DNA from: an uncultured Micrococcales bacterium | GTDB taxonomy: Bacteria > Actinomycetota > Actinomycetes > S36-B12 > UBA10799 | Assembly (NCBI GenBank): GCA_937952095.1 | Contig: CALFYG010000167.1 | Span: forward strand, 1-5,422 | Reading direction: 5' to 3' | Length of the DNA stretch: 5,422 nucleotides | Shown here: positions 1 to 5,230 of the stretch, piece by piece | How positions within the stretch are numbered: the stretch's first letter is position 1 | How the letters are laid out: every line of letters starts with the position of its first letter | Notes under the pieces: model-generated | Seen by the model: the letters and a program-made list of their open reading frames with translations, nothing else | The model's database searches: none | Told to the model about the DNA's origin: nothing | Program-made: the position numbers and the translations under genes

Positions 1-25
1 GGGACTTCGGCGGCTGGTGAGCCTG

Positions 26-1411
26 TCAGTCCACCTGGTGCAACCGCCGCGCCGCCTCCGCGATGGATCCACTCAGCGACGGGTAGACGGCGAACGTCGT
101 CGCGAGATCGTCCACGTTGAGTCCGAGTTCCACCGCAAGCGCGAGCGGGTAGATCAGTTCGCTGGCACCCGGGGCCACGACCACTGCCCCGACCACGGTG
201 CCTGACACCCGGCAGAAGATCTTCACGAAGCCGTCCTCGAACCCTTGCATCTTGGCGCGCGCATTGGTCGCCAGTGGCAACTTGATGCCGTGTGCACGGG
301 CCACACCCGAGTCCACCTCTGCCTGTGTCACGCCCACGCTGGCGATCTGCGGGTCGGTGAAGACGTTGCTGCTCACCACCTTCAGGTTCAGCGGAGACAC
401 CGCCTCCCCTAAGGCGTGCCACATCGCGATGCGTCCCTGCATGGCCGCCACGTTGGCCAGAGGAAGTACACCCGTGCAGTCCCCTGCGGCGTAGATCCCG
501 TTCACACTGGTCCGCGAGACACGATCGACCTGGATGTAGCCGTGCTCGTCGACGGCCACGCCGACCGTCTCACACCCGAGGTCGGCGGTGTTCGGCACAG
601 CGCCGACGGCCATGAGGCAATGAGTCCCCGTCAGCGTGGACCCGTCCTGGAGCGTGACCACCACGCCGTCCTCTGTGCGCTGCACGGCTTCGGCACGGGA
701 CCGCGGCGACAGCTCCATCCCACGGTTCTGCAGCACCACCTCGAGCACCTCGGCCGCGTCGGGATCCTGTGTGGGAAGGACCCGCTCCCGCGACGACACC
801 AGCACGACATCACTTCCCAGCGCCGTGTAGGCACCGGCGAATTCTGCGCCCGTGACGCCGGAGCCGACGACGATCAGCCGCTCGGGCAATTCCGCGAGGT
901 CGTACAACTGCTGCCAGGTGAGGATGCGCTCGCCGTCCGGAACCGCGGTCGGCAGCTCCCGAGGGGCGGCTCCCGTGGCCAGCAGGATCACGTCACCGTA
1001 GAACGTGACGTCGTCAACGGCGATGGTGTGGGCATCGACCAGCCGCCCGTGCCCTTCCACGATGTGGACGCCCGCGTCGCGAAGCCGGCCTGCGATGTCC
1101 TCACTCTGTGCAGCCGCAAGGTCCAGAACGCGTTTGTTCAGAAGTTCGAGGTCCACACTGACTGTGCGCGGCCCGGGGAACTGCCCGTCCACGCGAATAC
1201 CGAGCTCTCCTGAGATGTTCACCCGGCCGACCCGGTCCGACGTGGCGATCAGGGTCTTGCTCGGCACACAGTCCGTGAGGACAGCGGCACCGCCGATGCC
1301 ACCGGACTCGATGACGGTGACGTCAGCGCCGAACTGGGCAGCCACCAGGGCGGCTTCGTATCCGCCCGGTCCGCCTCCGACGATGACGACCGACTCGGGG
1401 ATGCCGCTCAT
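26..1411 (-). CDS. lpdA: NAD(P)H-quinone dehydrogenase, LpdA type (flavoprotein disulfide reductase family)
   Basis: A 461-residue cytoplasmic FAD enzyme of the two-dinucleotide-binding-domain family, closely resembling mycobacterial LpdA (Rv3303c), which reduces quinones with NAD(P)H and is linked to oxidative-stress resistance. Visible: FAD Rossmann motif GGGPGG at residues 12-17 with Glu35 closing the fold; NAD(P) motif GSGVTG at 183-188; second FAD motif GIYAAGDCTG at 305-314; C-terminal dimerisation domain from about 345 (VFTDPQIASVGV). The redox site of true lipoamide dehydrogenases is altered: in GGAAVLTDCVPSK (40-52) the first Cys is Ala43, leaving only Cys48, and the C-terminal His-x-x-Pro region reads AVYPSLSG with Tyr443 and no Glu. 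It is therefore not a dihydrolipoamide dehydrogenase; the same changes occur in mycobacterial LpdA. The ATG lies inside the end of ku (ATGA overlap, 1408-1411), which fixes the start and suggests translational coupling. Length is close to the family norm and the frame is intact. Confidence 0.95.
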   Translation of the reverse strand: MSGIPESVVIVGGGPGGYEAALVAAQFGADVTVIESGGIGGAAVLTDCVPSKTLIATSDRVGRVNISGELGIRVDGQFPGPRTVSVDLELLNKRVLDLAAAQSEDIAGRLRDAGVHIVEGHGRLVDAHTIAVDDVTFYGDVILLATGAAPRELPTAVPDGERILTWQQLYDLAELPERLIVVGSGVTGAEFAGAYTALGSDVVLVSSRERVLPTQDPDAAEVLEVVLQNRGMELSPRSRAEAVQRTEDGVVVTLQDGSTLTGTHCLMAVGAVPNTADLGCETVGVAVDEHGYIQVDRVSRTSVNGIYAAGDCTGVLPLANVAAMQGRIAMWHALGEAVSPLNLKVVSSNVFTDPQIASVGVTQAEVDSGVARAHGIKLPLATNARAKMQGFEDGFVKIFCRVSGTVVGAVVVAPGASELIYPLALAVELGLNVDDLATTFAVYPSLSGSIAEAARRLHQVD

Positions 1412-2358
1412 GCCGTCTTCCGGGTGCGCTTGGCGGGGGCCTTCTTGGCGGCTGCCTTCTTCACGGGGGTTTTCTTGGCCGCCGGTTTCTTCGCCGCCGT
1501 CTTCTTCGCGGGAGCCTTCTTGGCAGGCGCTTTCTTGGCCGCCGACTTCCTCGCAGGAACCTTCTTGGCAGGGGCTTCTTCGGAGCCACCTGCGCGAGCC
1601 AGCGACTCTCGCAACGCGGTGAGCAGGTCCACGACCTCACCGCCGGACGAGGCGGGCGCCTCACTGGCCACGATGCCCTCACCGCCGTGGACCTTGGCGT
1701 CGATCATCGCGAGCAACTGCTCCCGGTAGGCGTCGTGGTACTCGTCGGGGTCGAAGTCGCTGGCCAACGATTCCACCAGCGAGGAGGCCATGGCCAGCTC
1801 CTGCGGACGCACATCAACCTCCTGATCCAGGATGTCGAAGTGAGCGGCGCGCACCTCGTCCGGCCAGAGCATCGTCTGCAGCATGAGCACATTCTCACGC
1901 ACCCGCAGAACGCCGAGTTGCTGCTTCTGTCGCAGGCTGACCTTCACGATCGCGGTCAGATCGGTGTCCTCCAGCGTGCGCCGTAGAAGGACGTAGGGTT
2001 TCAGCGACCGTTCGTCGGGTTCGAGCAGGTACGACTTGTCGAAGCGCACCGGGTCGACCTGGCCGGTCGGCACGAATTCGACGACATCGATCTCCTTGGA
2101 CGACGTGACCGGCAGACTGGCGAAGTCCTCATCGGTCAGCACCACGGTCGGGCCGTTGGGCACCTGGTACGCCTTCGAGATCTCCGCAAGCTCGAGGGTG
2201 TTCCCGCACTCGCGGCACACACGGTTGTACTTCACCCGGCCGCCGTCGAGGGCGTGGACCTGATGGAACCGCACATCATGGTCCTCCGTGGCCGTGTACG
2301 CCTTCACGGGGACGGAGACCAGACCGAAGGCGATGGAGCCTTTCCAAATCGCACGCAC
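1408..2358 (-). CDS. ku: Ku protein, NHEJ DNA end-binding, with lysine-rich tail
   Basis: Bacterial Ku: forms a homodimeric ring that threads onto double-strand DNA ends and recruits LigD-type repair enzymes. I start it at the GTG at 2358 (316 residues) because Ku proteins begin with (M/V)RAIWKGSIAFGLV; the frame also has an ATG at 2388 that would add ten unconserved residues (MSPRTEHARW), and a stop codon lies upstream of it. An AGGTGG sits directly before the GTG, rather close for a ribosome site, and neither start has a well-placed one. Hallmarks: FGLVSVPVK, TEDHDVRFHQVH, one CxxC (CREC), VVEFVPTGQVDP, DKSYLLEPDE, LRV and TMLWPDEVR, then the helical region MASSLVESL to YREQLLAMIDAK. The last 55 residues are ten five-residue blocks of the xxxKK/xxxRK type (APAKK-like) plus TRKTA, a histone-H1-like basic tail known in mycobacterial and other actinobacterial Ku to bind DNA. 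Gene start is uncertain by 30 bases; identity is secure. Confidence 0.94.
   Translation of the reverse strand: MRAIWKGSIAFGLVSVPVKAYTATEDHDVRFHQVHALDGGRVKYNRVCRECGNTLELAEISKAYQVPNGPTVVLTDEDFASLPVTSSKEIDVVEFVPTGQVDPVRFDKSYLLEPDERSLKPYVLLRRTLEDTDLTAIVKVSLRQKQQLGVLRVRENVLMLQTMLWPDEVRAAHFDILDQEVDVRPQELAMASSLVESLASDFDPDEYHDAYREQLLAMIDAKVHGGEGIVASEAPASSGGEVVDLLTALRESLARAGGSEEAPAKKVPARKSAAKKAPAKKAPAKKTAAKKPAAKKTPVKKAAAKKAPAKRTRKTA
1426..1575 (-). repeat. 15-bp degenerate tandem repeat encoding the Ku APAKK pentapeptides
   Basis: Ten back-to-back 15-base units encode the blocks APAKK, VPARK, SAAKK, APAKK, APAKK, TAAKK, PAAKK, TPVKK, AAAKK and APAKR. On the plus strand they read as recurring CTTCTTGGC-like blocks. 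The DNA units differ mostly at wobble positions and at the first three residues, while the basic pair at positions 4-5 is kept, so selection is on the charge pattern. Tract length probably varies between relatives by slippage; this is inference. Confidence 0.8.
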
Positions 2359-2459
2359 CCACCTAGCATGCTCTGTCCGGGGCGACATATGCCAGTGTCA
2401 TCAACAGTTCACCTCGCTGATCAGGTCATTTGTCTTTCCGGCAACTAGAGTCGGGTTGT
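2359..2459. promoter_or_regulatory. divergent intergenic region between ku and the LigD-type polymerase gene
   Basis: About 100 bases must hold the promoters of both the ku-lpdA operon and the polymerase gene. On the plus strand a TAGAGT (2446-2451) fits the actinobacterial -10 pattern TAnnnT. On the minus strand no convincing -10 is visible; CATGCT, six bases before the ku GTG, is a weak candidate. A GAGGTGA-like sequence on the minus strand (around 2410-2417) is 22 or more bases from the nearest ku ATG and too far to serve it. Short symmetrical elements (CATATG at 2386-2391, CTGATCAG at 2417-2424) are present but too short to call an operator. I see no LexA-type SOS box. Confidence 0.5.
2446..2451 (+). 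promoter_or_regulatory. candidate -10 box for a leaderless polymerase transcript
   Basis: TAGAGT ends eight bases before the ATG at 2460. Transcription would start at or one to two bases before the ATG, giving a leaderless or near-leaderless message, a common arrangement in Actinomycetota. This agrees with the lack of any Shine-Dalgarno sequence before the ATG (the preceding bases are TCGGGTTGT). No good -35 hexamer lies 16-18 bases upstream. Confidence 0.4.
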
Positions 2460-3290
2460 ATGTCAGCCATCGTCGCGCAAGTGGAGGGTCGCCAGGTCAG
2501 GCTGACAAGCCTGACCAAAGTGATGTACCCGAAACTCAACGTGACGAAGAGTCAGGTGATCGATTACTACGCCACGGTTGGCAGCCAGGTGATCGCGCAG
2601 ACGACAGGGCGACCCGTGACCCGGATCCGTTTCCCCCACGGGATCGGGTCGCAGTCCTTCTTCGAGAAGAACGCACCGGACGGGATGCCCGAGTGGATCC
2701 CCGAGATGGTGGTCAATTCCATCCACTACCCGGTGTTCAACGAAGTGGCCGCCGTGGTCTGGTCAGCACAGATCAACGCCCTGGAGTTGCACACCCCGCA
2801 GTGGCGCGAACCGGGCCGCTGCGACCGGTTGGTCGTGGACCTCGACCCGGGTCCGGGAGCAGGGCTCGAACGATGCTGCGAAGTCGCCCTGCTCGTAGAG
2901 GACTACCTGGCCGCCGACGGTTTGTCCGGGACGCCGGTCACCAGCGGATCCAAGGGCATGCAACTGTACGTCCCTTTCCCCGAGCCGATGGACGGCGAGG
3001 CGGTCCTGAACTACGCACGCTCCATGGCGGCCGAACTCGCCACCGCTCACCCGCAGGCGATCGTCGCCACGATGACGAAGTCGAAGCGGGAGAAGCGGGT
3101 CTTCATCGACTGGAGCCAGAACAACCCCGCGAAGACGACGATCACGCCCTACTCGTTGCGCGGCAAGGACCTCCCCTACGCGGCCACACCAGTCACCTGG
3201 GACGAGGTCCGGGACGGGCTGACCGAGCAGTTCCTCTTCACCGAGACCATGGCCCGGGTGCAGGAGTACGGCGACCTGATGCAGGCCTGA
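2460..3290 (+). CDS. stand-alone LigD-type polymerase/primase domain protein (NHEJ polymerase)
   Basis: A 276-residue archaeo-eukaryotic primase-superfamily enzyme equal to the polymerase domain of LigD without the ligase or phosphoesterase domains. Such proteins add nucleotides, preferring ribonucleotides, to fill gaps at broken ends held by Ku. Visible: N-terminal LTSLTKVMYP and TKSQVIDYY; RPVTRIRFPHG (51-61) and the FFEKN phosphate/template contact at 67-71; NALELHTPQW (106-115, His111); metal motif VVDLDPG with Asp127 and Asp129; TSGSKGMQLYVP (161-172); and third metal Asp217 in FIDWSQNN followed by KTTITPYSLRGK. All three metal Asp residues are present. Odd: motif II, SGSKGLHLY in M. tuberculosis LigD as I recall it, has Gln168 where His is expected. 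I start at the ATG at 2460; the frame extends upstream to a TTG at 2430, but that adds unconserved residues and would cover the likely promoter. Divergence from ku supports a role in NHEJ. The gene is intact. Confidence 0.92.
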   Translation: MSAIVAQVEGRQVRLTSLTKVMYPKLNVTKSQVIDYYATVGSQVIAQTTGRPVTRIRFPHGIGSQSFFEKNAPDGMPEWIPEMVVNSIHYPVFNEVAAVVWSAQINALELHTPQWREPGRCDRLVVDLDPGPGAGLERCCEVALLVEDYLAADGLSGTPVTSGSKGMQLYVPFPEPMDGEAVLNYARSMAAELATAHPQAIVATMTKSKREKRVFIDWSQNNPAKTTITPYSLRGKDLPYAATPVTWDEVRDGLTEQFLFTETMARVQEYGDLMQA

Positions 3291-3303
3291 GCCCGAGCCA
3301 TTC

Positions 3304-3426
3304 CCCGTTTGCGACGTTGTTGGCGGTCCGTCCAACCCGTTTGCGACGTTGTTGGCGGTGAGCGGGATGCAGAACGACAACAACGTCACATTCGGGCACG
3401 TGGGGCGACAACAACGTCGCAAACGG
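3304..3426. repeat. four-copy nested inverted repeat between convergent genes
   Basis: Four copies of a unit with core GCGACGTTGTTG lie in 123 bases. Copies 1 (3304-3327) and 2 (3336-3359) are identical over 24 bases, beginning CCCGTTTGCGACG and ending GTTGGCGGT, at a 32-base period. Copy 3 (about 3373-3390, inverted) is a degenerate short version; copy 4 (3405-3426, inverted) matches copies 1 and 2 over 18 bases. Copy 1 can pair with copy 4 (3305-3322 with 3409-3426, 18 pairs) while copy 2 pairs with copy 3 (3345-3354 with 3378-3387, 10 pairs), making a nested stem; copy 2 can alternatively pair with copy 4. It starts 14 bases after the polymerase stop and ends 4 bases past the pirin-fusion stop, so it could act as a bidirectional terminator, but there is no T-tract. 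It could also be a REP/MITE-like dispersed palindrome. The structure is seen; its function is inference. Confidence 0.75.
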
Positions 3427-3430
3427 CACG

Positions 3431-4474
3431 CTACCGCCGTGCAGGTCGCGCCTTGAGCGCCACCGTCGGCAGTGCAGGAGCAGACAACCGGGGGTTCGGA
3501 TCACCGGGCACCGGCCCGAAGCGGTCGTCTCCCGCTTCCCAGTCCCGGCGGGCCTCGACGATCTCTTCGTGGGTGCGGCCCACGAAGTTCCACCACATCA
3601 GCAGATCCTCGGTCATCGGTTCCCCGCCAAGAACCAGCACCCGCGCGCCGGGATCGGCCGCGAGCTGCACGTGCGTTGCTCCCCAACCCAGATACTGCAG
3701 AGCACCCCGCGGCACCGCCTGCCCGTCAACGGTCAGGTCCGCATCCACGGCGAGCACTGCGTACTCGAAATCAGGCTGGAGCGGCAGTGTCGCGAGACCG
3801 GTGAGATCCACCTGCGCGCCCACGAGCGGCGAAAACGTCTCCGCCGGGGATGCGGCCCCCGCGAACTCACCCACCATCACGGTCGCCCGTACGGCACCGA
3901 TCTCGACAACAGGAAGGTCGGCGTGGTGGGCGAAGTCGGCGTTCCGGAAGCGCTCCCCCTGTGGCAGCGCTACCCACAACTGCACACCGTGCAGCGGACC
4001 CGACCCGACGGAGTACTCGGAGTGCGCGATGCCACGACCCGCCGTCATGACGTTCAACTCCCCGGGACGTACCCGTTGCAGGGAGCCGAGGCTGTCCCGG
4101 TGCTCGACCTCGCCGGCCAGCAGGTCCTGGGTGCGGTGGACGATGGCGTCGTCGTGGACGTGGCCGTTGGTCCGGACGACCAGCACGTGCGGGCGTCCTC
4201 CCCGCGAGTCGATCAGCCCTGACATCTCGGCAGCGGTGCGGAACGATGCGACGCCCCGGGCACGCCAGGCGGCGGCGAGCACCCGCTGGTCCCGGGTGGG
4301 GGCCGAACCCACGACCCGGTACACGCTCGTGCCGACCCGCTCGGCCCGTCCCTGCTGCACCCGGTACGCGATCTGGCGGCGGCTCAGTCCCAGTCGGAGG
4401 GCGTCGTCGGTGCGGTAGAGCCCGTGGTGTGCCGCCGCCCAGGCGTAGAGGTGATCGTCGCTGCCCGTTCCCAT
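3431..4474 (-). CDS. chimeric protein: AbiEi-like winged-helix N-terminus joined to an N-terminally truncated pirin
   Basis: 347 residues in two unlike parts. Residues 1 to about 117 (HHGLYRTDDALRLGLSRRQI, VYRVVG, FRTAAEMSGL, PHVLVV, IVHRTQDL) match the N-terminal winged-helix antitoxin-like region of AbiEi-family proteins common in Actinomycetota. That family normally continues with a GIPVTSPARTL-like stretch, absent here. From about residue 118 (LLAGEVEHRDSLGS, RPGELNVMTAGRGIAHSE) to 330 it is pirin, a cupin-fold metal protein, with a normal C-terminal cupin (YAVLAVDADL, LVLGGEPM, MWWNFVGRTHEEI, FGPVPG). About 85-90 pirin residues are missing, including the HPHxG strand that carries two of the four metal ligands; only His151 and Glu153 remain. 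Pirins have quercetinase or transcription-cofactor roles, but metal binding is doubtful here. The ATG at 4474 fits the usual start of the AbiEi-like region; no ribosome site is seen. It may be a real fusion, a deletion scar or an assembly join. It converges on the polymerase gene. Confidence 0.8.
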   Translation of the reverse strand: MGTGSDDHLYAWAAAHHGLYRTDDALRLGLSRRQIAYRVQQGRAERVGTSVYRVVGSAPTRDQRVLAAAWRARGVASFRTAAEMSGLIDSRGGRPHVLVVRTNGHVHDDAIVHRTQDLLAGEVEHRDSLGSLQRVRPGELNVMTAGRGIAHSEYSVGSGPLHGVQLWVALPQGERFRNADFAHHADLPVVEIGAVRATVMVGEFAGAASPAETFSPLVGAQVDLTGLATLPLQPDFEYAVLAVDADLTVDGQAVPRGALQYLGWGATHVQLAADPGARVLVLGGEPMTEDLLMWWNFVGRTHEEIVEARRDWEAGDDRFGPVPGDPNPRLSAPALPTVALKARPARR

Positions 4475-4505
4475 CCGAACGAGCAGACACTGCGACCCGG
4501 GTGCT

Positions 4506-4533
4506 TGTCAGCGGGTCGCGCGACCCGTTGACA
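4506..4533. promoter_or_regulatory. 28-bp near-perfect palindrome between divergent genes (possible operator)
   Basis: A perfect 16-base palindrome CGGGTCGCGCGACCCG (4512-4527) extends outward through one G/T mismatch to flanking TGTCA and TGACA arms, giving 13 of 14 matched pairs with no loop. Its right end contains TTGACA (4528-4533), a perfect -35 hexamer on the plus strand; its left end gives CTGACA on the minus strand. It lies 32 bases upstream of the AbiEi-like/pirin start and about 120 bases upstream of purN. A spacer-free, dyad-symmetric site suits a dimeric repressor. AbiEi-type antitoxins are known to bind inverted repeats at their own promoters, so self-regulation is possible but unproven. 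The matching -10 at 16 bases (TACTCG) is poor. Confidence 0.5.
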
Positions 4534-4580
4534 CCCCGAGCGGGATGCGTACTCGGTCGCCCTTCGAATCTGGGGCGCGG

Positions 4581-4601
4581 AATCGACAGGACGTGTCGAT
4601 T
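4581..4601. promoter_or_regulatory. 8-bp inverted repeat with 5-bp spacer upstream of purN
   Basis: Arms AATCGACA (4581-4588) and TGTCGATT (4594-4601) are exact reverse complements separated by GGACG. The arms are only moderately GC-rich in a GC-rich region, which makes chance less likely. It lies 50 bases before the purN ATG, just upstream of TATGTT (4610-4615), so it could be a regulator site for purN-purH or a small RNA hairpin. No T-run follows, so a terminator is unlikely. Confidence 0.4.
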
Positions 4602-4636
4602 GCGACCCCTATGTTCTGGGTGGGGGTGGGCGCTGG

Positions 4637-4642
4637 TAATTT
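4637..4642 (+). promoter_or_regulatory. candidate -10 box for leaderless purN
   Basis: TAATTT fits TAnnnT and ends nine bases before the purN ATG, so the transcript would start at or just before the ATG. The bases in between (CGGCCCGTC) hold no Shine-Dalgarno sequence, consistent with leaderless translation. TATGTT at 4610-4615 is an alternative -10 that would leave a leader of roughly 30 bases. Confidence 0.35.
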
Positions 4643-4651
4643 CGGCCCGTC

Positions 4652-5230
4652 ATGCGACTCGCCGTCCTCGCCTCCGGTTCGGGCACCCTCCTCGACGCCA
4701 TGGCCAGCGGCGGTCTCCCGATCGAGCTGGTCATGGTCGACCGCCACTGCCCGGTCGAGGACGTCGCCGCCCGCCACGCCATCCCGTGCGTGGTCGTCGA
4801 GCGCACCGACTTCGGCGACGGGTTCGACCGGGACGCGTTCACCGACCGCGTCGTCGCCACCCTTGCGGATCACGGCATCGACCTGGTCGCCATGGCCGGC
4901 TGGGGCACGATCCTGGGCCGAGCAGCGTTCGAAGCTCTGCCCGGGCGGATCGTCAACACCCACCCGGCGCTGCTGCCGGCGTTCCCCGGGTGGCACGCGG
5001 TCCGCGACGCCCTCGCCTACGGCGTCAAGGTCACCGGCTGCACCGTCCACGTCGCCACCGAAACCGTCGACGACGGACCGATCCTGGCCCAGGAGGCCGT
5101 CCCGGTCCTGCCCGACGACGACGAGGCGACGCTGCACGAGCGCATCAAGGCCGTCGAACGCCGCCTCTACACCGACACGATCCGATCCCTCCTCGACGAG
5201 GGGTCCATCCTCCTGAAGGACGCGCCATGA
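4652..5230 (+). CDS. purN: phosphoribosylglycinamide formyltransferase
   Basis: PurN (GAR transformylase) transfers a formyl group from 10-formyltetrahydrofolate to GAR, step three of purine synthesis, in the cytoplasm. The 192-residue length is close to the family norm of about 190-215. Visible: N-terminal phosphate-binding loop VLASGSGTLLDAM (5-17); folate-site segment VAMAGWGTIL (79-88); catalytic Asn102 and His104 in IVNTHPALLPAFPG; KVTGCTVHVATETVDDGPILAQE with Asp140 in the place of the catalytic Asp; and the C-terminal helix HERIKAVERRLY. The start loop reads GSGTLL where many PurN have GSGTNL, and GWG replaces the more usual GFM. I recall this combination from Acidimicrobiia-like PurN, with low certainty. 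The stop overlaps the purH ATG (ATGA, 5227-5230), indicating an operon. No ribosome site precedes the ATG; leaderless initiation is likely. GC content is about 70-77% in the segments I counted, higher than lpdA and ku. Confidence 0.95.
   Translation: MRLAVLASGSGTLLDAMASGGLPIELVMVDRHCPVEDVAARHAIPCVVVERTDFGDGFDRDAFTDRVVATLADHGIDLVAMAGWGTILGRAAFEALPGRIVNTHPALLPAFPGWHAVRDALAYGVKVTGCTVHVATETVDDGPILAQEAVPVLPDDDEATLHERIKAVERRLYTDTIRSLLDEGSILLKDAP

Noticed and set aside
1..25. Possible further gene or terminator after lpdA
   Set aside because: Only 25 bases remain, with no hairpin plus T-tract and no supportable start codon or motif.
416..1213. 265-codon plus-strand open frame antisense to lpdA
   Set aside because: No recognisable domain; it mirrors lpdA codon structure and is a typical high-GC shadow.
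40..1411. Loss of the first redox Cys and the C-terminal His/Glu in LpdA as evidence of a decayed gene
   Set aside because: The same replacements are found in mycobacterial LpdA, an active quinone reductase; the frame is intact and other motifs are kept.
2430..2451. TTGTCT plus TAGAGT as a standard -35/-10 promoter
   Set aside because: The spacing is only 10 bases, far below the normal 16-18.
2359..2459. LexA/SOS box controlling the NHEJ genes
   Set aside because: No TCGAACnnnnGTTCGA-like site is present; the short symmetrical elements seen do not match it.
2288..3361. Long plus-strand open frame overlapping the polymerase gene
   Set aside because: It is an Arg/Gly/Pro-rich out-of-frame reading of ku and the polymerase gene with no recognisable family; the overlapping frame has full motif support.
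3304..3426. Repeats considered as a CRISPR array
   Set aside because: Only two direct copies separated by 8 bases, the other copies inverted, and no cas genes; spacers of about 30 bases are missing.
3309..4418. 369-codon plus-strand open frame antisense to the pirin fusion
   Set aside because: Composition is Arg/Ser/Thr/Pro-rich as expected from the complement of a high-GC gene, no motifs are visible, and it starts inside the repeat region.
4508..5137. Minus-strand open frame across the purN region
   Set aside because: Asp/Gly/Val-rich antisense reading of purN with no family resemblance; purN has all catalytic residues.
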